DNA of 53,204 bases from JAGQOZ01 sp041399205 (GCA_041399205.1 JAWKTK010000036.1:1-53204), one strand, 5' to 3'. Shown: positions 1 through 9,237, counted from the stretch's first letter. Numbers and translations: made by a program. The notes: a model not told the origin generated them from the letters alone.

Positions 1-2
1 CA

Positions 3-803
3 CAGGAGAAGCTGTTCGATGAAAAGCGGCACGATCTCCAAGCATACGAGGCGCAGCTTTCACCCGACGGGAAGTGGCTCGCCAGTTGCGCTGGACAATG
101 GCGATACGACACGACGAGCCACCCGAAAGAGACGATGGGGCGAGTCTCTTTGGTTAACCTGAACGTTCGGCAGCAAGACTACTACATCGACGAGATTGAA
201 GATGAAGTGCGAGGAATCGACTTTTGTCCGTCAAATCCGGAACAAATCGTGGTCGGCGATTTGCAAGGGACCGTGAGAATCTGGGATGTTGAGCAACGCC
301 GAACGATCGTACAAACAGTCGGAAAAGATGGCATTCGGAGCGTACGGTATTCACCGGACGGTGAAGTAATAGCGATTGGTACGCGGGCTGGCGTCGAATT
401 CCGCGACGCCGAATCTCTAGATTTACTCGCATCCTACGGTGAAAACTCGTTTTCAGTTGACGTCGCGATTTCTCCGGATAGCAAACTGCTTGCCTGGGCA
501 CGAGGCTACCGAATTGACCTGCTAAGAACAGGCTGGCCCGAATCACCGGAACTGACATTATGGAAAACGCTTGAAGGTGAACCAGTTTCGAACGTGGAAT
601 TTCTGCCTGACGGAAAGACACTGGCCACGACAAACTCCAACGGCAGTGTCACGCTTTGGAATCTGGAATCAGGACGGGACGTCGTATCCGTTTCGGCTCA
701 CGGCTCAAGCTACGCCACCGGCTTAGCTGCGTCGCGAGACGGCAACATCTTAGTGTCATCTGGGGCCGACAATTCGATTCGCATCTGGCGAGCAAGTAAG
801 TAA
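3..803 (+). CDS. WD40-repeat C-terminus of a probable Ser/Thr kinase (K0), 5' end outside the window
   Basis: The reading frame is open from the first complete codon at the left edge, so this is the end of a larger protein. About 266 residues are visible, with WD40 blades marked by SPDGKWLAS, SPDGEVIAIG, PDGKTLATT with VTLWNLES, and a last blade ending in SIRIWRAS. Such blades form beta-propellers. The four complete kinase-WD40 proteins further right end the same way, and this gene is convergent with a dockerin/PEP-CTERM gene as two of them are. I therefore infer it is the extracytoplasmic propeller of a fifth kinase (K0), whose sigma factor and kinase domain would lie to the left. No kinase motif is visible here, so a stand-alone WD40 protein is possible. 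Confidence 0.8.
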   Translation, partial: QEKLFDEKRHDLQAYEAQLSPDGKWLASCAGQWRYDTTSHPKETMGRVSLVNLNVRQQDYYIDEIEDEVRGIDFCPSNPEQIVVGDLQGTVRIWDVEQRRTIVQTVGKDGIRSVRYSPDGEVIAIGTRAGVEFRDAESLDLLASYGENSFSVDVAISPDSKLLAWARGYRIDLLRTGWPESPELTLWKTLEGEPVSNVEFLPDGKTLATTNSNGSVTLWNLESGRDVVSVSAHGSSYATGLAASRDGNILVSSGADNSIRIWRASK

Positions 804-856
804 AGCAGCGAGTTTTTTCGAACTGCAAACAAACTTGGGCGAAAACGGAATCGACC

Positions 857-898
857 GGGATACGTTGCATGCGAGTGAAGTCAACACGCAACGGTCCC
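857..898. terminator. Hairpin between convergent genes K0 and A, with conserved loop
   Basis: Stem CGTTGC/GCAACG (863-868 with 888-893), extended across a small internal loop by GGGA/TCCC (857-860 with 895-898). It lies between the two stop codons and probably ends transcription in both directions, though there is no T run. The loop carries CATGCGAGTGAAGTCAACA (868-886), which recurs in two other convergent gaps of the array. Confidence 0.5.
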
Positions 899-928
899 AG
901 CCTATTCCCTCGAACCTCCGTGTTCCTG

Positions 929-2080
929 CTACGAGCGAAGGTTCCGATTTTTCCGAAACGGAATCACAACGGATAGTAGACTCAGTAGCCACAAAGTCGA
1001 AGACGCCGGTTCCGGCACGGCTTGCACGCCCGCACGCGGTCCTTGTTCGTAACCACCATCTTGAAACGCCAGAATGAGGTCGCTGGAATCAAAATCACCA
1101 TCGCCATTCCAATCGCCTTCTGCCCAGGTGGAATTCAGCGTGATATTGTCTTCGTATTCAGCAGCGCTGAAAACCAGCGTCATGTCACTGCTGTTGAATT
1201 CGCCGTCCAGGTTCGCATCGCCGAAATAGGTGTTGGCAAGGCTGTGAACCCAATAAGCATGATCATTGACGCTGACAACTCCGTCTCCGTTGGCATCAAA
1301 GGCGGAATCGATGGGCGGATTACGTAGTCCTGCTGCGAGTAGGTCGATGTCGTTCGCCGTTAGCTGACTGTCATCGTCGAAATCACCTTCCGTTCGGGTC
1401 AATGTCGCAGTAACAGACATTTGCATGTGTCGTCGTCCAGCTCCAGGAATTGTATACCAGTTTTCTGGCTGCCCATCTGCGACGATAAGCCGGTCCGCAT
1501 CAAACGTGCCTTCGTTACGCGATAAAAAAGGATGTAAGGTGCTGGTGATGTTTCCAGGTCGGCCGTCACGGTCATTACGCCCTATCACGTTACTCATGTC
1601 CTCAACCACGAAGTAGGTTTCCCTCGGCGTCAACCCGGTCACGAGTGAATCAAAAACGATGGTGTCAAGGACCCAATCCCGGGAAGCAGGTGGCCCAAAG
1701 TCAGTGAGGTTCGTGATCTCGATGATTCCGAGTTCCCCAACCTGCTGCCCCGGTAATCCTCGGCCATTATCATCCCAAATGGAAACGTGTATGGTACCGC
1801 TGAGTGGGCTTCCGAGAGTTTGCTTGCCCAATACTAGTTCGACTAACGATACGGAATCATTGTCACCGAGCTCAAAGGGCTGAGCATGAAAATTGGCAAA
1901 AGGGGGTGGTAGAAAGAGTTCCAAATTGTGAGACAAGTGCGTATTGTCGTACACGACTTCCTCGGAACACGCAATTGAGGCCAATAGGGTCAACGAAAGT
2001 GCAAGTATTAGCGGGGTTGTAGGGGAAAATTCGCGGGACGAATTTGCATTGATTTGTCGAACACAATTGTGGATTAACAT
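929..2080 (-). CDS. Exported dockerin-like/PEP-CTERM protein A
   Basis: Predicted exported protein of 383 residues. A long signal peptide has its hydrophobic core at about residues 22-36. An ectodomain at about 45-215 has the look of a choice-of-anchor type R domain (VSIWDDNGRGLPG, TYFVVEDMS). Then come dockerin-like EF-hand loops (DANGDGVVSVND, DANLDGEFNSSD, DWNGDGDFDSSD), and VPEP with a hydrophobic segment and an Arg-rich end, the signal for exosortase sorting. The start at 2080 has GAGGAG upstream; an in-frame ATG at 2173 would lie upstream of the predicted promoter at 2148-2177. That promoter matches the one before K1, so A is probably a target of sigma s1. It is convergent with K0. The C-terminal third is almost identical to proteins B-E. 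Function and ligand unknown. Confidence 0.85.
   Translation of the reverse strand: MLIHNCVRQINANSSREFSPTTPLILALSLTLLASIACSEEVVYDNTHLSHNLELFLPPPFANFHAQPFELGDNDSVSLVELVLGKQTLGSPLSGTIHVSIWDDNGRGLPGQQVGELGIIEITNLTDFGPPASRDWVLDTIVFDSLVTGLTPRETYFVVEDMSNVIGRNDRDGRPGNITSTLHPFLSRNEGTFDADRLIVADGQPENWYTIPGAGRRHMQMSVTATLTRTEGDFDDDSQLTANDIDLLAAGLRNPPIDSAFDANGDGVVSVNDHAYWVHSLANTYFGDANLDGEFNSSDMTLVFSAAEYEDNITLNSTWAEGDWNGDGDFDSSDLILAFQDGGYEQGPRAGVQAVPEPASSTLWLLSLLSVVIPFRKNRNLRS
1042..1238 (-). repeat. 197-bp near-identical coding repeat, copy A
   Basis: Encodes the segment from YFGDANLDGEFNSSD to GYEQG of protein A. Differs at only a few positions from the copies starting at 6597, 13211, 19220 and 20593, including at synonymous sites. 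Confidence 0.9.
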
Positions 2081-2147
2081 TTTGATGGCTCCTCGTTCTC
2101 GTTTACTGACTAACGGACGACTTCCCAGCGAAATCATCTCTTTAGCA

Positions 2148-2177
2148 CAATGCGATTTTCGCGGAGCAATCACCTCA
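2148..2177 (-). promoter_or_regulatory. Predicted ECF promoter of gene A (s1 type)
   Basis: Reading leftwards: -35 TGAGGTG (2171-2177), 16 bp, -10 CGCATTG (2148-2154), with the start codon 67 bp further on. The same two heptamers with the same spacer occur before K1. Assignment to s1 is inference from this match. Confidence 0.65.
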
Positions 2178-2365
2178 ATAAGAATTTACGTTCCCGATCG
2201 ACCTCAGCCATAAGAAGGCAAAAACAATAACACCAAACACCTCCGTGCACCCGATGACAATCTCAATTGAGTGAAAGAAAATAGAACTAACCAGGGCGGA
2301 TGGAAAGAAGTGCCGCATGCCTAGATCACATGATCAAGCCAGTTTTTTTACATTGTTGACAAAAT

Positions 2366-5300
2366 TCATTGGCTTAAATCGAAGATGTCCCAAACTTTGA
2401 TCGTGCCATCCGCACTAGCCGACACCATTTGGTGACCGCCGGGATGAAACGCCACGTCCATGACTTTCCGACTGTGCCCATCGAGAACCAAGACTTCCTC
2501 ACCCGTTGACATTTCCCAGATAACGATCCGTCCTCGGCGAGTGCTTCCACTTCCGGCAGCTACGTACTGTCCACTCGGGTGAAATGCAACTCCGTGGGAC
2601 GCGTCGTAATGACTCTGCAAAGTCCGCAACAATTGCCCTGTCTTCGGATCCCACAATCGGACAGTTCCGTCTAATCCGGAGCTACCTAGGACTGATCCGT
2701 CCGGTGAAAAGGCAACCTCCCAAACGTGCCCTCCATGATCGGCTCGCGCATGCAGCAAACGCCGAGTCTTGACGTCCCAGATCCGTACCGTTCCGTCGAG
2801 ACCGGCCGTGGCCGCATAATTGTCATCGGAGCTAAAGGCAATCGACCAAATGACGCTCGCATGATTGTCCGTTCGTTCCCCAAATACTTTGCCCTGGACC
2901 TCGAAAGTTGTAGGATCGACGAGACGTATCCTCCCATGTAACGGGCAGGCTAAGAGCCCGTTTGGCGCAAATATCAAACATACTGGTGGATCCTTAAACT
3001 GATTCGCTTGGTTTGTCTGTAGATCCCAAACAGTAAGCGAGTATGGTCTGCCGCCTGCTGCCAGGTATTTGCCATCCGGACTAAACGATACCACGCTGTA
3101 CAAACTCAAGTTCGCACTCCACGGTTCTTGAACCGGTCTGCCTAGATTCGTGTCCCAAAGACGAACCGTGTGATCCATGGCGCAAGTTGCCAAAAGCGAT
3201 CCATCAGGGTTAAACGTAGAGCTCATGATCCCGCGATCGTGCCCATGCAGCGTATGAAGCAACCGGTCCTTAGTTTCCGAGATTGGACAACCTTCCCAAA
3301 CCACAATCGATTGGCCGTGATCCATCGATGCCAATTTCTGGCCATCACCGCTAAAGTCAACACAATCCTTGCCTTCCATGCTCAAGAGTTCCGTACCGTT
3401 CTCGATATCCCAGAGTTTTGCGGAAAACAAATCTGCAGAAGCGAGGCGTCGACCATCGCGACTTATAGCGACTTGAACAACGTGTCCGTTGTGGCCGAGC
3501 AACGTGCGATGACTGTTGGATTCCAAATCCCAGATTCGGATAGTCTCGTCCCATCCTCCGGATATCACCTGCTTGCCATCGGGAGTCCAGGTTACACAGG
3601 TCACATAGTGGACGTGCCCATGAAGCGTGCGATGATCGTCATTCTTTAGATCCCAAATCCTGACTGTTTCATCATGGCTCGCTGACGCGATGCGCTGACC
3701 ATCTGGACTGAATTCCAAATCCTCGATTAGTTTGTCGTGACCAAGCAGCATCTTTACTTCTGTCGGATTCGACGGGTCCGAGATATCGCGAATCCGAATA
3801 GATTTGTCGTGGCTAGAGTAGGCCAAGAAACGCCCATCGGGGCTGAAGTCAATCGTCTCAATACAGCATCCGCTCTTTTTTCGGTTTCCATGAGGCGATC
3901 CTTTGAACGATGAAAGACGCTCTCCCGTTTCGATCGACCAGAGGACAACTCGTCCTTCCTCTTCCTCATCAACAGTCGTCCCACCCGCCAGAACCTCACC
4001 GTTCGGGCTAACGGCAATGGTCCAAAGTGGACTTTCATGCATGAACTCACGAACCGTTTTTCCGGTGGACAAATCATGTAGTTTGGCAATCCAGCCACCG
4101 CTGGTTGAAACAACGAACTGACCATCAGGACAAAACACAACCCAGTTGTCTTGGAGCTGTTCATCGGTGGGAATAATCGTCGTGCGACGACGTTGTTTCA
4201 GATGCCACCATTCCCAACCACGGTGGATTTCAGGGCACGCATCCAGAAGTTCAGCAGCAACGCCGTATTGTCTCTTTTCTATTCGTTGTCGAGCTTCTGC
4301 CAGACGATGCACGTACATTTGATACTGAAGCTGCTGACTTGCATCGAATGCCTTCTCTTTTTCCTTATCCGCAACGGCAAACGCGGCGATAGCTGTCTGC
4401 GTTGCCAACTGAGCCCGCGTCGTTTCACGGTTTGCTCGGAGTAGCCCAAGGCCTGCTGCAACTAGGCCGACGAGCAACGCGAGAAAGACCGCGGAAATAG
4501 CTATCACGGTTCCAGCATGACGCCGCACAAATTTGCGCAGCAGGTATGCCTTGGACGGAGGGCAAGCATGAACAGCCTCGTTGTTGAGAAACCGTTCAAT
4601 GTCCGCAGCCAGACTACTTACGTTTTCGTATCTTCTAACCCTTTCTTTTTCGATTGCTCGCATAACGATCCAATCCAATTCACCCTGTAACAATTGCAGC
4701 AGTCGGCTTGGCTCCATGCCTCGATGTTTGGCGGCGACGATCGATTTGTCGGCTTGAGTGCTAAATCTTGCGCTTGGACGAAGCGTCGCCTCGTCGCGAA
4801 TCATGCGCTGCATTTCCACCAAGCCAGCTGCTCTTAGCTGTTGCTGATCGAGAGGCGTCGTACCGGTTAAGAGCTCGTACAGTAAAACGCCAAGCGAATA
4901 AACGTCCGTTCGAGTGTCGATGTCTAATCCGCTCATCTCTGCCTGTTCGGGACTCATATACTGTGGGGTGCCAACAAGTTGTCCGTAAGCCGTAAACAAG
5001 GTCTTTTCAGTGAGCCTTTGGTTCAGTGCCTTGGAAACGCCAAAATCGATGATTTTCGGGACAGGATGCCCATCATGCAGCGTTACCATGACGTTGGATG
5101 GTTTGAGATCGCGATGAATAATCCCTTTCTGGTGAGCGTGCGCTACACCGCCGCAAACGGTCACAAACAAGGCTAGTCGTTCTTTTATCGACGCTTGATT
5201 CTTGTCACAGTATTCGGTGATCGGGCAGCCATTGACCAATTCCATGACAAAATACGGGCGACCGCTATCAGTTGTTCCTGCATCGACAACGTATGCGATG

Positions 5301-5722
5301 TTCGGATGTTCCATCAGGGCCAGCGTCTGACGCTCCGCCTCAAATCTCGCAATGATCTCGCGAGTGTCCATTCCAGGCTTAACTACTTTCAACGCGACTT
5401 TTCGCCGAACCGGCTGCTCCTGTTCCGCCAGGAACACGACACCGAAACCTCCCTCACCTATCTCCTGAAGTAGATGGTAGGAGTCGATCCAATCACCGGC
5501 TTCTTCGATCAAAGTGTCGTTCACTCCTTGCGTAAAGTGTTCCACACTATTTTCCATGAAGTCACCCACTTTGGAACGCGCATTCAGCAGTCGCTCGACT
5601 CGTTGTCGAAGCCGTGGATCCCCTGAGCAGGCTTGTTCGAGGTATCGCAGTTGCTCGCTACGCGAATCTATCTCAACCGCTGCAAAGAAGATCGATTCGA
5701 TTAGGGATTCGTCATTGTCCAT
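2366..5722 (-). CDS. Transmembrane Ser/Thr protein kinase with C-terminal WD40 propellers (K1)
   Basis: Protein of 1118 residues. A short N-terminal segment is shared with the other kinases of the array. The Hanks-type kinase domain follows: glycine loop GEGGFG at 89-94, catalytic Lys at 112, HRDLKPSN at 203-210, DFG at 226-228 and SPEQ at 257-260, so it looks active. One membrane helix lies at about 404-426, and from about 540 on there are many WD40 blades (for example SPDGQRIASASHD, VRIWDLKN). The kinase should face the cytoplasm and the propellers the outside, as a sensor. ATG 5722 is preferred over an in-frame ATG at 5779: it has AGGAC upstream, matches the paralogues, and the promoter at 5764-5793 would lie across the longer start. 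It follows s1 and precedes gene A on the same strand. Substrate unknown; s1 is the obvious candidate. Confidence 0.92.
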   Translation of the reverse strand: MDNDESLIESIFFAAVEIDSRSEQLRYLEQACSGDPRLRQRVERLLNARSKVGDFMENSVEHFTQGVNDTLIEEAGDWIDSYHLLQEIGEGGFGVVFLAEQEQPVRRKVALKVVKPGMDTREIIARFEAERQTLALMEHPNIAYVVDAGTTDSGRPYFVMELVNGCPITEYCDKNQASIKERLALFVTVCGGVAHAHQKGIIHRDLKPSNVMVTLHDGHPVPKIIDFGVSKALNQRLTEKTLFTAYGQLVGTPQYMSPEQAEMSGLDIDTRTDVYSLGVLLYELLTGTTPLDQQQLRAAGLVEMQRMIRDEATLRPSARFSTQADKSIVAAKHRGMEPSRLLQLLQGELDWIVMRAIEKERVRRYENVSSLAADIERFLNNEAVHACPPSKAYLLRKFVRRHAGTVIAISAVFLALLVGLVAAGLGLLRANRETTRAQLATQTAIAAFAVADKEKEKAFDASQQLQYQMYVHRLAEARQRIEKRQYGVAAELLDACPEIHRGWEWWHLKQRRRTTIIPTDEQLQDNWVVFCPDGQFVVSTSGGWIAKLHDLSTGKTVREFMHESPLWTIAVSPNGEVLAGGTTVDEEEEGRVVLWSIETGERLSSFKGSPHGNRKKSGCCIETIDFSPDGRFLAYSSHDKSIRIRDISDPSNPTEVKMLLGHDKLIEDLEFSPDGQRIASASHDETVRIWDLKNDDHRTLHGHVHYVTCVTWTPDGKQVISGGWDETIRIWDLESNSHRTLLGHNGHVVQVAISRDGRRLASADLFSAKLWDIENGTELLSMEGKDCVDFSGDGQKLASMDHGQSIVVWEGCPISETKDRLLHTLHGHDRGIMSSTFNPDGSLLATCAMDHTVRLWDTNLGRPVQEPWSANLSLYSVVSFSPDGKYLAAGGRPYSLTVWDLQTNQANQFKDPPVCLIFAPNGLLACPLHGRIRLVDPTTFEVQGKVFGERTDNHASVIWSIAFSSDDNYAATAGLDGTVRIWDVKTRRLLHARADHGGHVWEVAFSPDGSVLGSSGLDGTVRLWDPKTGQLLRTLQSHYDASHGVAFHPSGQYVAAGSGSTRRGRIVIWEMSTGEEVLVLDGHSRKVMDVAFHPGGHQMVSASADGTIKVWDIFDLSQ

Positions 5723-5763
5723 GCCAATGTCCTGTCTCTGTGTTCGCGCAATCCAACAACAGG

Positions 5764-5793
5764 CAATGCGACAAATCAAGGAAAAACACCTCA
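5764..5793 (-). promoter_or_regulatory. Predicted ECF promoter of K1, overlapping the s1 stop codon
   Basis: Reading leftwards: -35 TGAGGTG (5787-5793), 16 bp, -10 CGCATTG (5764-5770), then 41 bp to the K1 start. The TGA stop of s1 forms the first three bases of the -35. Both elements and the spacing equal those before gene A. Confidence 0.65.
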
Positions 5794-6384
5794 GACAATC
5801 GGATTGTTCTGATCCAGATCGTCCCCGTTTTCTTGCTCCAACTCGCTATAAAGCCACAGCCGAGCATAAGTCCAATAGCGTTCGGCGGTTGCGCGAGAAA
5901 TGCCGAGTGCGTCTGCGGTTTCAGGAATTGTCATTCCCGCGAAATATCGGAGCTTGACGACGGCGGCCTTTTCAGGTGCGACGCGAGAGAAACGCTCCAA
6001 CGCCTCATCAATGGCCAACAGCTCGTCGCTCGGTTGCCGACTTACCAAGCATGCTTCATTAAGATCAACGCGTCTTCGGTCACCGCCATGTTTCTGGCGA
6101 GATTTCCGACGACAGTTCTCGACAACTATCCGCCTCATCGATTCCGCGGCGGCAGCAAAAAAATGTCCACGAGAGTCCCACTGTTGTGCCTGCTGAACGT
6201 CCACGAGTCTGATATACGCGTCGTGAACAAGCGCAGTAGCCTGAATCGTCTGGCCCGGCTTTTCTTTTGCCAGTCTCGCAGCCGCCAGCTTCCTAAGTTC
6301 GGCATAAACGATCGGGAGAAGCTCGTCGGCCGCGAATGGGTCGCCATCGTTTATTTGTCGAAGAATTTGCGTGGCATCACCCAT
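5791..6384 (-). CDS. ECF-type RNA polymerase sigma factor (s1)
   Basis: Protein of 197 residues, the usual size of an ECF factor with only the sigma-2 and sigma-4 regions. The sigma-2 part contains HFFAAAAESMRRIVVE, typical of the planctomycete and acidobacterial ECF group often found with Ser/Thr kinases. The C-terminal helix-turn-helix reads TIPETADALGISRATAERYW. The first residues (MGDATQILRQINDGD) match those of the three paralogues, which supports the start. Kinase K1 begins 68 bp downstream behind its own predicted promoter. No anti-sigma gene is adjacent. The recognition helix (TAERYW) differs from those of s2-s4, in line with the distinct -35 before K1 and A. Confidence 0.92.
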   Translation of the reverse strand: MGDATQILRQINDGDPFAADELLPIVYAELRKLAAARLAKEKPGQTIQATALVHDAYIRLVDVQQAQQWDSRGHFFAAAAESMRRIVVENCRRKSRQKHGGDRRRVDLNEACLVSRQPSDELLAIDEALERFSRVAPEKAAVVKLRYFAGMTIPETADALGISRATAERYWTYARLWLYSELEQENGDDLDQNNPIV

Positions 6385-6457
6385 ACCACAAGCTTAACGG
6401 ATGGAAATGGGGGAATCAAGCAACTATCGCTTACTGAATTGTGAAACGTTGATCGAC

Positions 6458-6488
6458 AAAAACGCCTGCCCTTGGCTACAGTCGGGCA
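6458..6488 (-). terminator. Possible intrinsic terminator after gene B
   Basis: On the minus strand TGCCC (6484-6488) pairs with GGGCA (6467-6471), followed by GGCG and TTTTT (6458-6462). It sits just past the stop of B and before s1. The stem is short. Confidence 0.45.
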
Positions 6489-6501
6489 TTGAATTCGCAA
6501 A

Positions 6502-8460
6502 TCATGAACAGTGACGGCGGATGGCACCAAGTAATACTCCAACCAGTATTACGACGAACGATGATGGTTCTGGCACAGCCACAACCGCTTTCGGGCCTTG
6601 TTCGTAGCCGCCATCTTGAAACGCCAGAATGAGATCGCTGGAATCAAAATCACCATCGCCATTCCAATCTCCTTCGGCCCAGGTGGAATTCAGCGTGATG
6701 TTGTCTTCGTATTCAGCAGCACTGAAAACCAGCGTCATATCGCTGCTGTTGAATTCGCCGTCCAGGTTCGCATCGCCGAAGTAGGTGTTGGCGAATGCTT
6801 CGTCATCAACCCATAGCGTTCGGTCCGCCTGGTCGACGATACCGTCTTGGTTGTTGTCGAAGTTGTAATGGTACTCGCCGCTGCGAACTGCCTCGGACAA
6901 CATGTCGATATCGGCGGCAGTGAGCAGGCCGTCAAAGTCAGTGTCACCCGCGAAGGACCGTTTAGACTGCCATAGATCACGGACGGGCGCTTGTCCCTTG
7001 CTGATCTGTGGCACAATGGTTCCCGTGCGGTCGGACGAAAAATACAGCGTCGACGTTGCTTCGTGAAAAAACGGAAACGTTTCGTCGGCTGGCGAATTGA
7101 TCACTGGCCCCAGATTCTGAAATGGACCGAACGGCTCGTGGGTGCTGGATCGAGACGCGGCGAACAGGTCCGCGGCGCCTTGTCCGCCACCGCTTCGCGT
7201 CCAGGAAAACAGCGTCAAACCGTCACTCGTTTCGTACTCGATAAACTGGTTTGCATCCGCCCCAACTGATTGAACGCCGGTGAACGCCGAGTCAATATTG
7301 GGCCGTGTGGCAACGCGCGGTCCGTTTTGGTAGAAGTAGGCTCGCAGCCCGTCGTTGGAAACGTGACCGAACTGGCCGGAGCCCAGCTCAGCGAGTGCAA
7401 CGGCGTTGGCGAAATCGAACGGGGCATCCATTGATTCACGCGTGGCGACGTACAGCGGTTCCGGGCCTCCGGCGGGCGAAAAACTCGAGAAATAGATCGA
7501 TCGTTCGTCGTCGCTGACGCTTCCCAGAAACATCACTTCGCCCTCGCGACCTCCCAAGCGTACACGCTCGCCAAACGGTTCGTCCACCGATGTCCGCTCA
7601 GCCATATAGATTTCTGGCAATTCGCCAAACTGATTGACATTGGCTTCGGCAGAGTCGCTGGAAAAATAGACTCGCAAGCCATCCTTGGAGACGTGCGGAA
7701 GGTTCTCAAACCGGTTGGAACTAACCGACAGCACGTTTTCTGGTTCGGAAAAAATGAAACGCCGAGCCGGCGGCGTGACCGGCAACGATTTGGCGGAAAC
7801 GTTGTCGAACGAGCCGCCTGTGTGAATGTGCTCGATGCCCAACGTCGTGTCCGAATAGACGCCCGCGTACAGTGGACCAGGCAGAGGGCTAGGAATCGCA
7901 TGCGAAATGTTGATCAACTCAGTACCTCCAGCGGTATCGTAGACTCGGCCGGTCATTTGATCGCCGACGATGTCCAGTTCCAAGAAATAGCTGCCGTCCA
8001 GAGCCAGCGCAGTCGGAATGTCGAAGTGAGACTTGCTTCCCCACTGCACGATTCCGTTGACGGCTGGGCCTGCCTGCGCAAGCCAAACGTCGCCATCGAC
8101 GGCGAAATCCACACCAAACAAGTACGCATCCGTCAGATTCTCGACAGTCAACCCCATAAACGTTCCAATCGATGGGTCGATGTTCACATTCGCGGAAACG
8201 CGCACGTCACTGAATGCCTCTGCCGTGTTGATTGCGCGAATGGCGTAGGTTCCCCCTTGGTTCCCCAGTCTCGATTCCGCAAACGAAAGATATCCATTCG
8301 ACGCGTCCGCAGAAAAGGTATCTGACGGAGAAAATGGCGATGGCAGGAATTCCCAATTCGGTACATGACCATCGTCAAAATCCTGAAACCAATCGGCACC
8401 GGCTTTACCACTAAGCAGCAATCCGACTGTGAAGACGGCTAGAACTGAAACTGCACGCAT
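6502..8460 (-). CDS. Exported PD40-propeller/dockerin-like/PEP-CTERM protein B
   Basis: Predicted exported protein of 652 residues. The signal peptide MRAVSVLAVFTVGLLLSGKAGA is followed by a lectin-like N-terminal domain (about 25-220, beginning DWFQDFDDG), then repeats of the WD40-like PD40/TolB propeller type (SKDGLRVYFSSD, SDDERSIYFSSF, NDGLRAYFYQ), dockerin-like EF-hand loops and a VPEPSS tail with membrane segment and arginines. ATG 8460 has GGGAG upstream; in-frame starts slightly further up have no such site. It is divergent from s2 with 171 bp between the start codons, which contain a CGGACA/CGCATGTA promoter matching the one before K2. Only the C-terminal segment resembles protein A, so paralogues A-E look like interchangeable ectodomains on one shared anchor. 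Function unknown. Confidence 0.87.
   Translation of the reverse strand: MRAVSVLAVFTVGLLLSGKAGADWFQDFDDGHVPNWEFLPSPFSPSDTFSADASNGYLSFAESRLGNQGGTYAIRAINTAEAFSDVRVSANVNIDPSIGTFMGLTVENLTDAYLFGVDFAVDGDVWLAQAGPAVNGIVQWGSKSHFDIPTALALDGSYFLELDIVGDQMTGRVYDTAGGTELINISHAIPSPLPGPLYAGVYSDTTLGIEHIHTGGSFDNVSAKSLPVTPPARRFIFSEPENVLSVSSNRFENLPHVSKDGLRVYFSSDSAEANVNQFGELPEIYMAERTSVDEPFGERVRLGGREGEVMFLGSVSDDERSIYFSSFSPAGGPEPLYVATRESMDAPFDFANAVALAELGSGQFGHVSNDGLRAYFYQNGPRVATRPNIDSAFTGVQSVGADANQFIEYETSDGLTLFSWTRSGGGQGAADLFAASRSSTHEPFGPFQNLGPVINSPADETFPFFHEATSTLYFSSDRTGTIVPQISKGQAPVRDLWQSKRSFAGDTDFDGLLTAADIDMLSEAVRSGEYHYNFDNNQDGIVDQADRTLWVDDEAFANTYFGDANLDGEFNSSDMTLVFSAAEYEDNITLNSTWAEGDWNGDGDFDSSDLILAFQDGGYEQGPKAVVAVPEPSSFVVILVGVLLGAIRRHCS
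6597..6793 (-). repeat. 197-bp near-identical coding repeat, copy B
   Basis: Same segment as in A, C, D and E; in B the flanking sequence towards the stop codon (VPEPSSFVV and so on) is unlike the others, so similarity breaks sharply there. Confidence 0.9.
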
Positions 8461-8566
8461 CTTGAATACTCCCATATTTGTCAAGTAGGATAGGCAAAGC
8501 TGCCGGTAAAGATCGAATTCGCTTGGCTACTCGGCACAATCAAGTGCACGAATTTGATGTCCTTAA

Positions 8567-8596
8567 TACATGCGAACAAATAAGGTCCGCTGTCCG
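8567..8596 (-). promoter_or_regulatory. Predicted ECF promoter of gene B (s2 type)
   Basis: Reading leftwards: -35 CGGACA (8591-8596), 16 bp, -10 CGCATGTA (8567-8574), leader of about 106 bp. Identical elements and spacing precede K2 of the same module. Confidence 0.65.
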
Positions 8597-8631
8597 AAGA
8601 TTGTTGACAGATTTCATCACCGACGTGACAA

Positions 8632-9186
8632 ATGGGTGAACTAACCAGAATTCTCGAGCGTGCTGAAAGCGGAGACCCCGTCGCCATCGACGAATTACTG
8701 CCGTTGGTCTACAACGAATTACGACAATTGGCGCGCAGCAAGCTTTCGCGTGAATCGCCAAATCAGTCGCTGCAAACGACCGAGTTAGTTCATGAGGCAT
8801 ATCTGCGATTGATTGGCCCGAATCGGACCTGGGAAGGCAGGCGACATTTCTTCGCGGCTGCTGCGGAATCGATGCGGCGCATTCTGATCGATCGTGCTCG
8901 CCGTAAACACTCGGTCAAACATGGCGGACAGTTCCAACGAATTGAACTGAACGAACAATCGCTGGAACAGGAATCGACCGCCGCCGAAATGCTGATCGTC
9001 AACGACCTGTTTGATCGACTGACTCAGTATCACCCCGGCGAAGCGGAAATCGCCAAGCTGCACTACTTTGCCGGATTCAGTATTCGAGAATGCGCCAAAG
9101 CGATTGGAATCCCGTCCAGCACGGCGCACGATCGCTGGCGTTTCGCCCGGGCATGGCTCGTCGCGGAAATGCAGGACCGCGACTGA
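8632..9186 (+). CDS. ECF-type RNA polymerase sigma factor (s2)
   Basis: Protein of 184 residues with sigma-2 (HFFAAAAESMRRILIDRARR) and a sigma-4 helix-turn-helix (SIRECAKAIGIPSSTAHDRW), without extra domains. The start ATG at 8632 aligns with paralogues (MGELTRILERAESGD). It is divergent from surface-protein gene B and lies 124 bp upstream of kinase K2. The recognition-helix residues TAHDRW differ from TAHRHW in s3 and s4; the -35 before B and K2 (CGGACA) differs correspondingly from GGGAAA. No anti-sigma factor is present, so control by phosphorylation from K2 is the simplest inference. Confidence 0.92.
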   Translation: MGELTRILERAESGDPVAIDELLPLVYNELRQLARSKLSRESPNQSLQTTELVHEAYLRLIGPNRTWEGRRHFFAAAAESMRRILIDRARRKHSVKHGGQFQRIELNEQSLEQESTAAEMLIVNDLFDRLTQYHPGEAEIAKLHYFAGFSIRECAKAIGIPSSTAHDRWRFARAWLVAEMQDRD

Positions 9187-9237
9187 TAGACGCGGGCGGC
9201 GGCGAGCAACTGAGACGCGGGAAACTTCAACATTTTC

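Noticed and set aside
868..886. CATGCGA in the conserved hairpin loop read as a further CGCAT promoter facing the kinase 3' end
   Set aside because: No matching -35 lies 16 or 17 bp upstream of it in the first or second copy, and the third lacks a clear one.
1022..1327. Plus-strand open frame across the EF-hand segment of gene A, repeated at 6598, 13191, 19200 and 20574
   Set aside because: It recurs only because the 197-bp segment is repeated; it is antisense to a clear coding frame with signal peptide, domains and PEP tail.
8461..8631. Self-directed copies of the CGCAT promoter in front of the sigma genes
   Set aside because: In the three divergent gaps the motif points only toward the surface-protein gene; I found no copy facing s2, s3 or s4, so autoregulation of the sigma genes is not supported.
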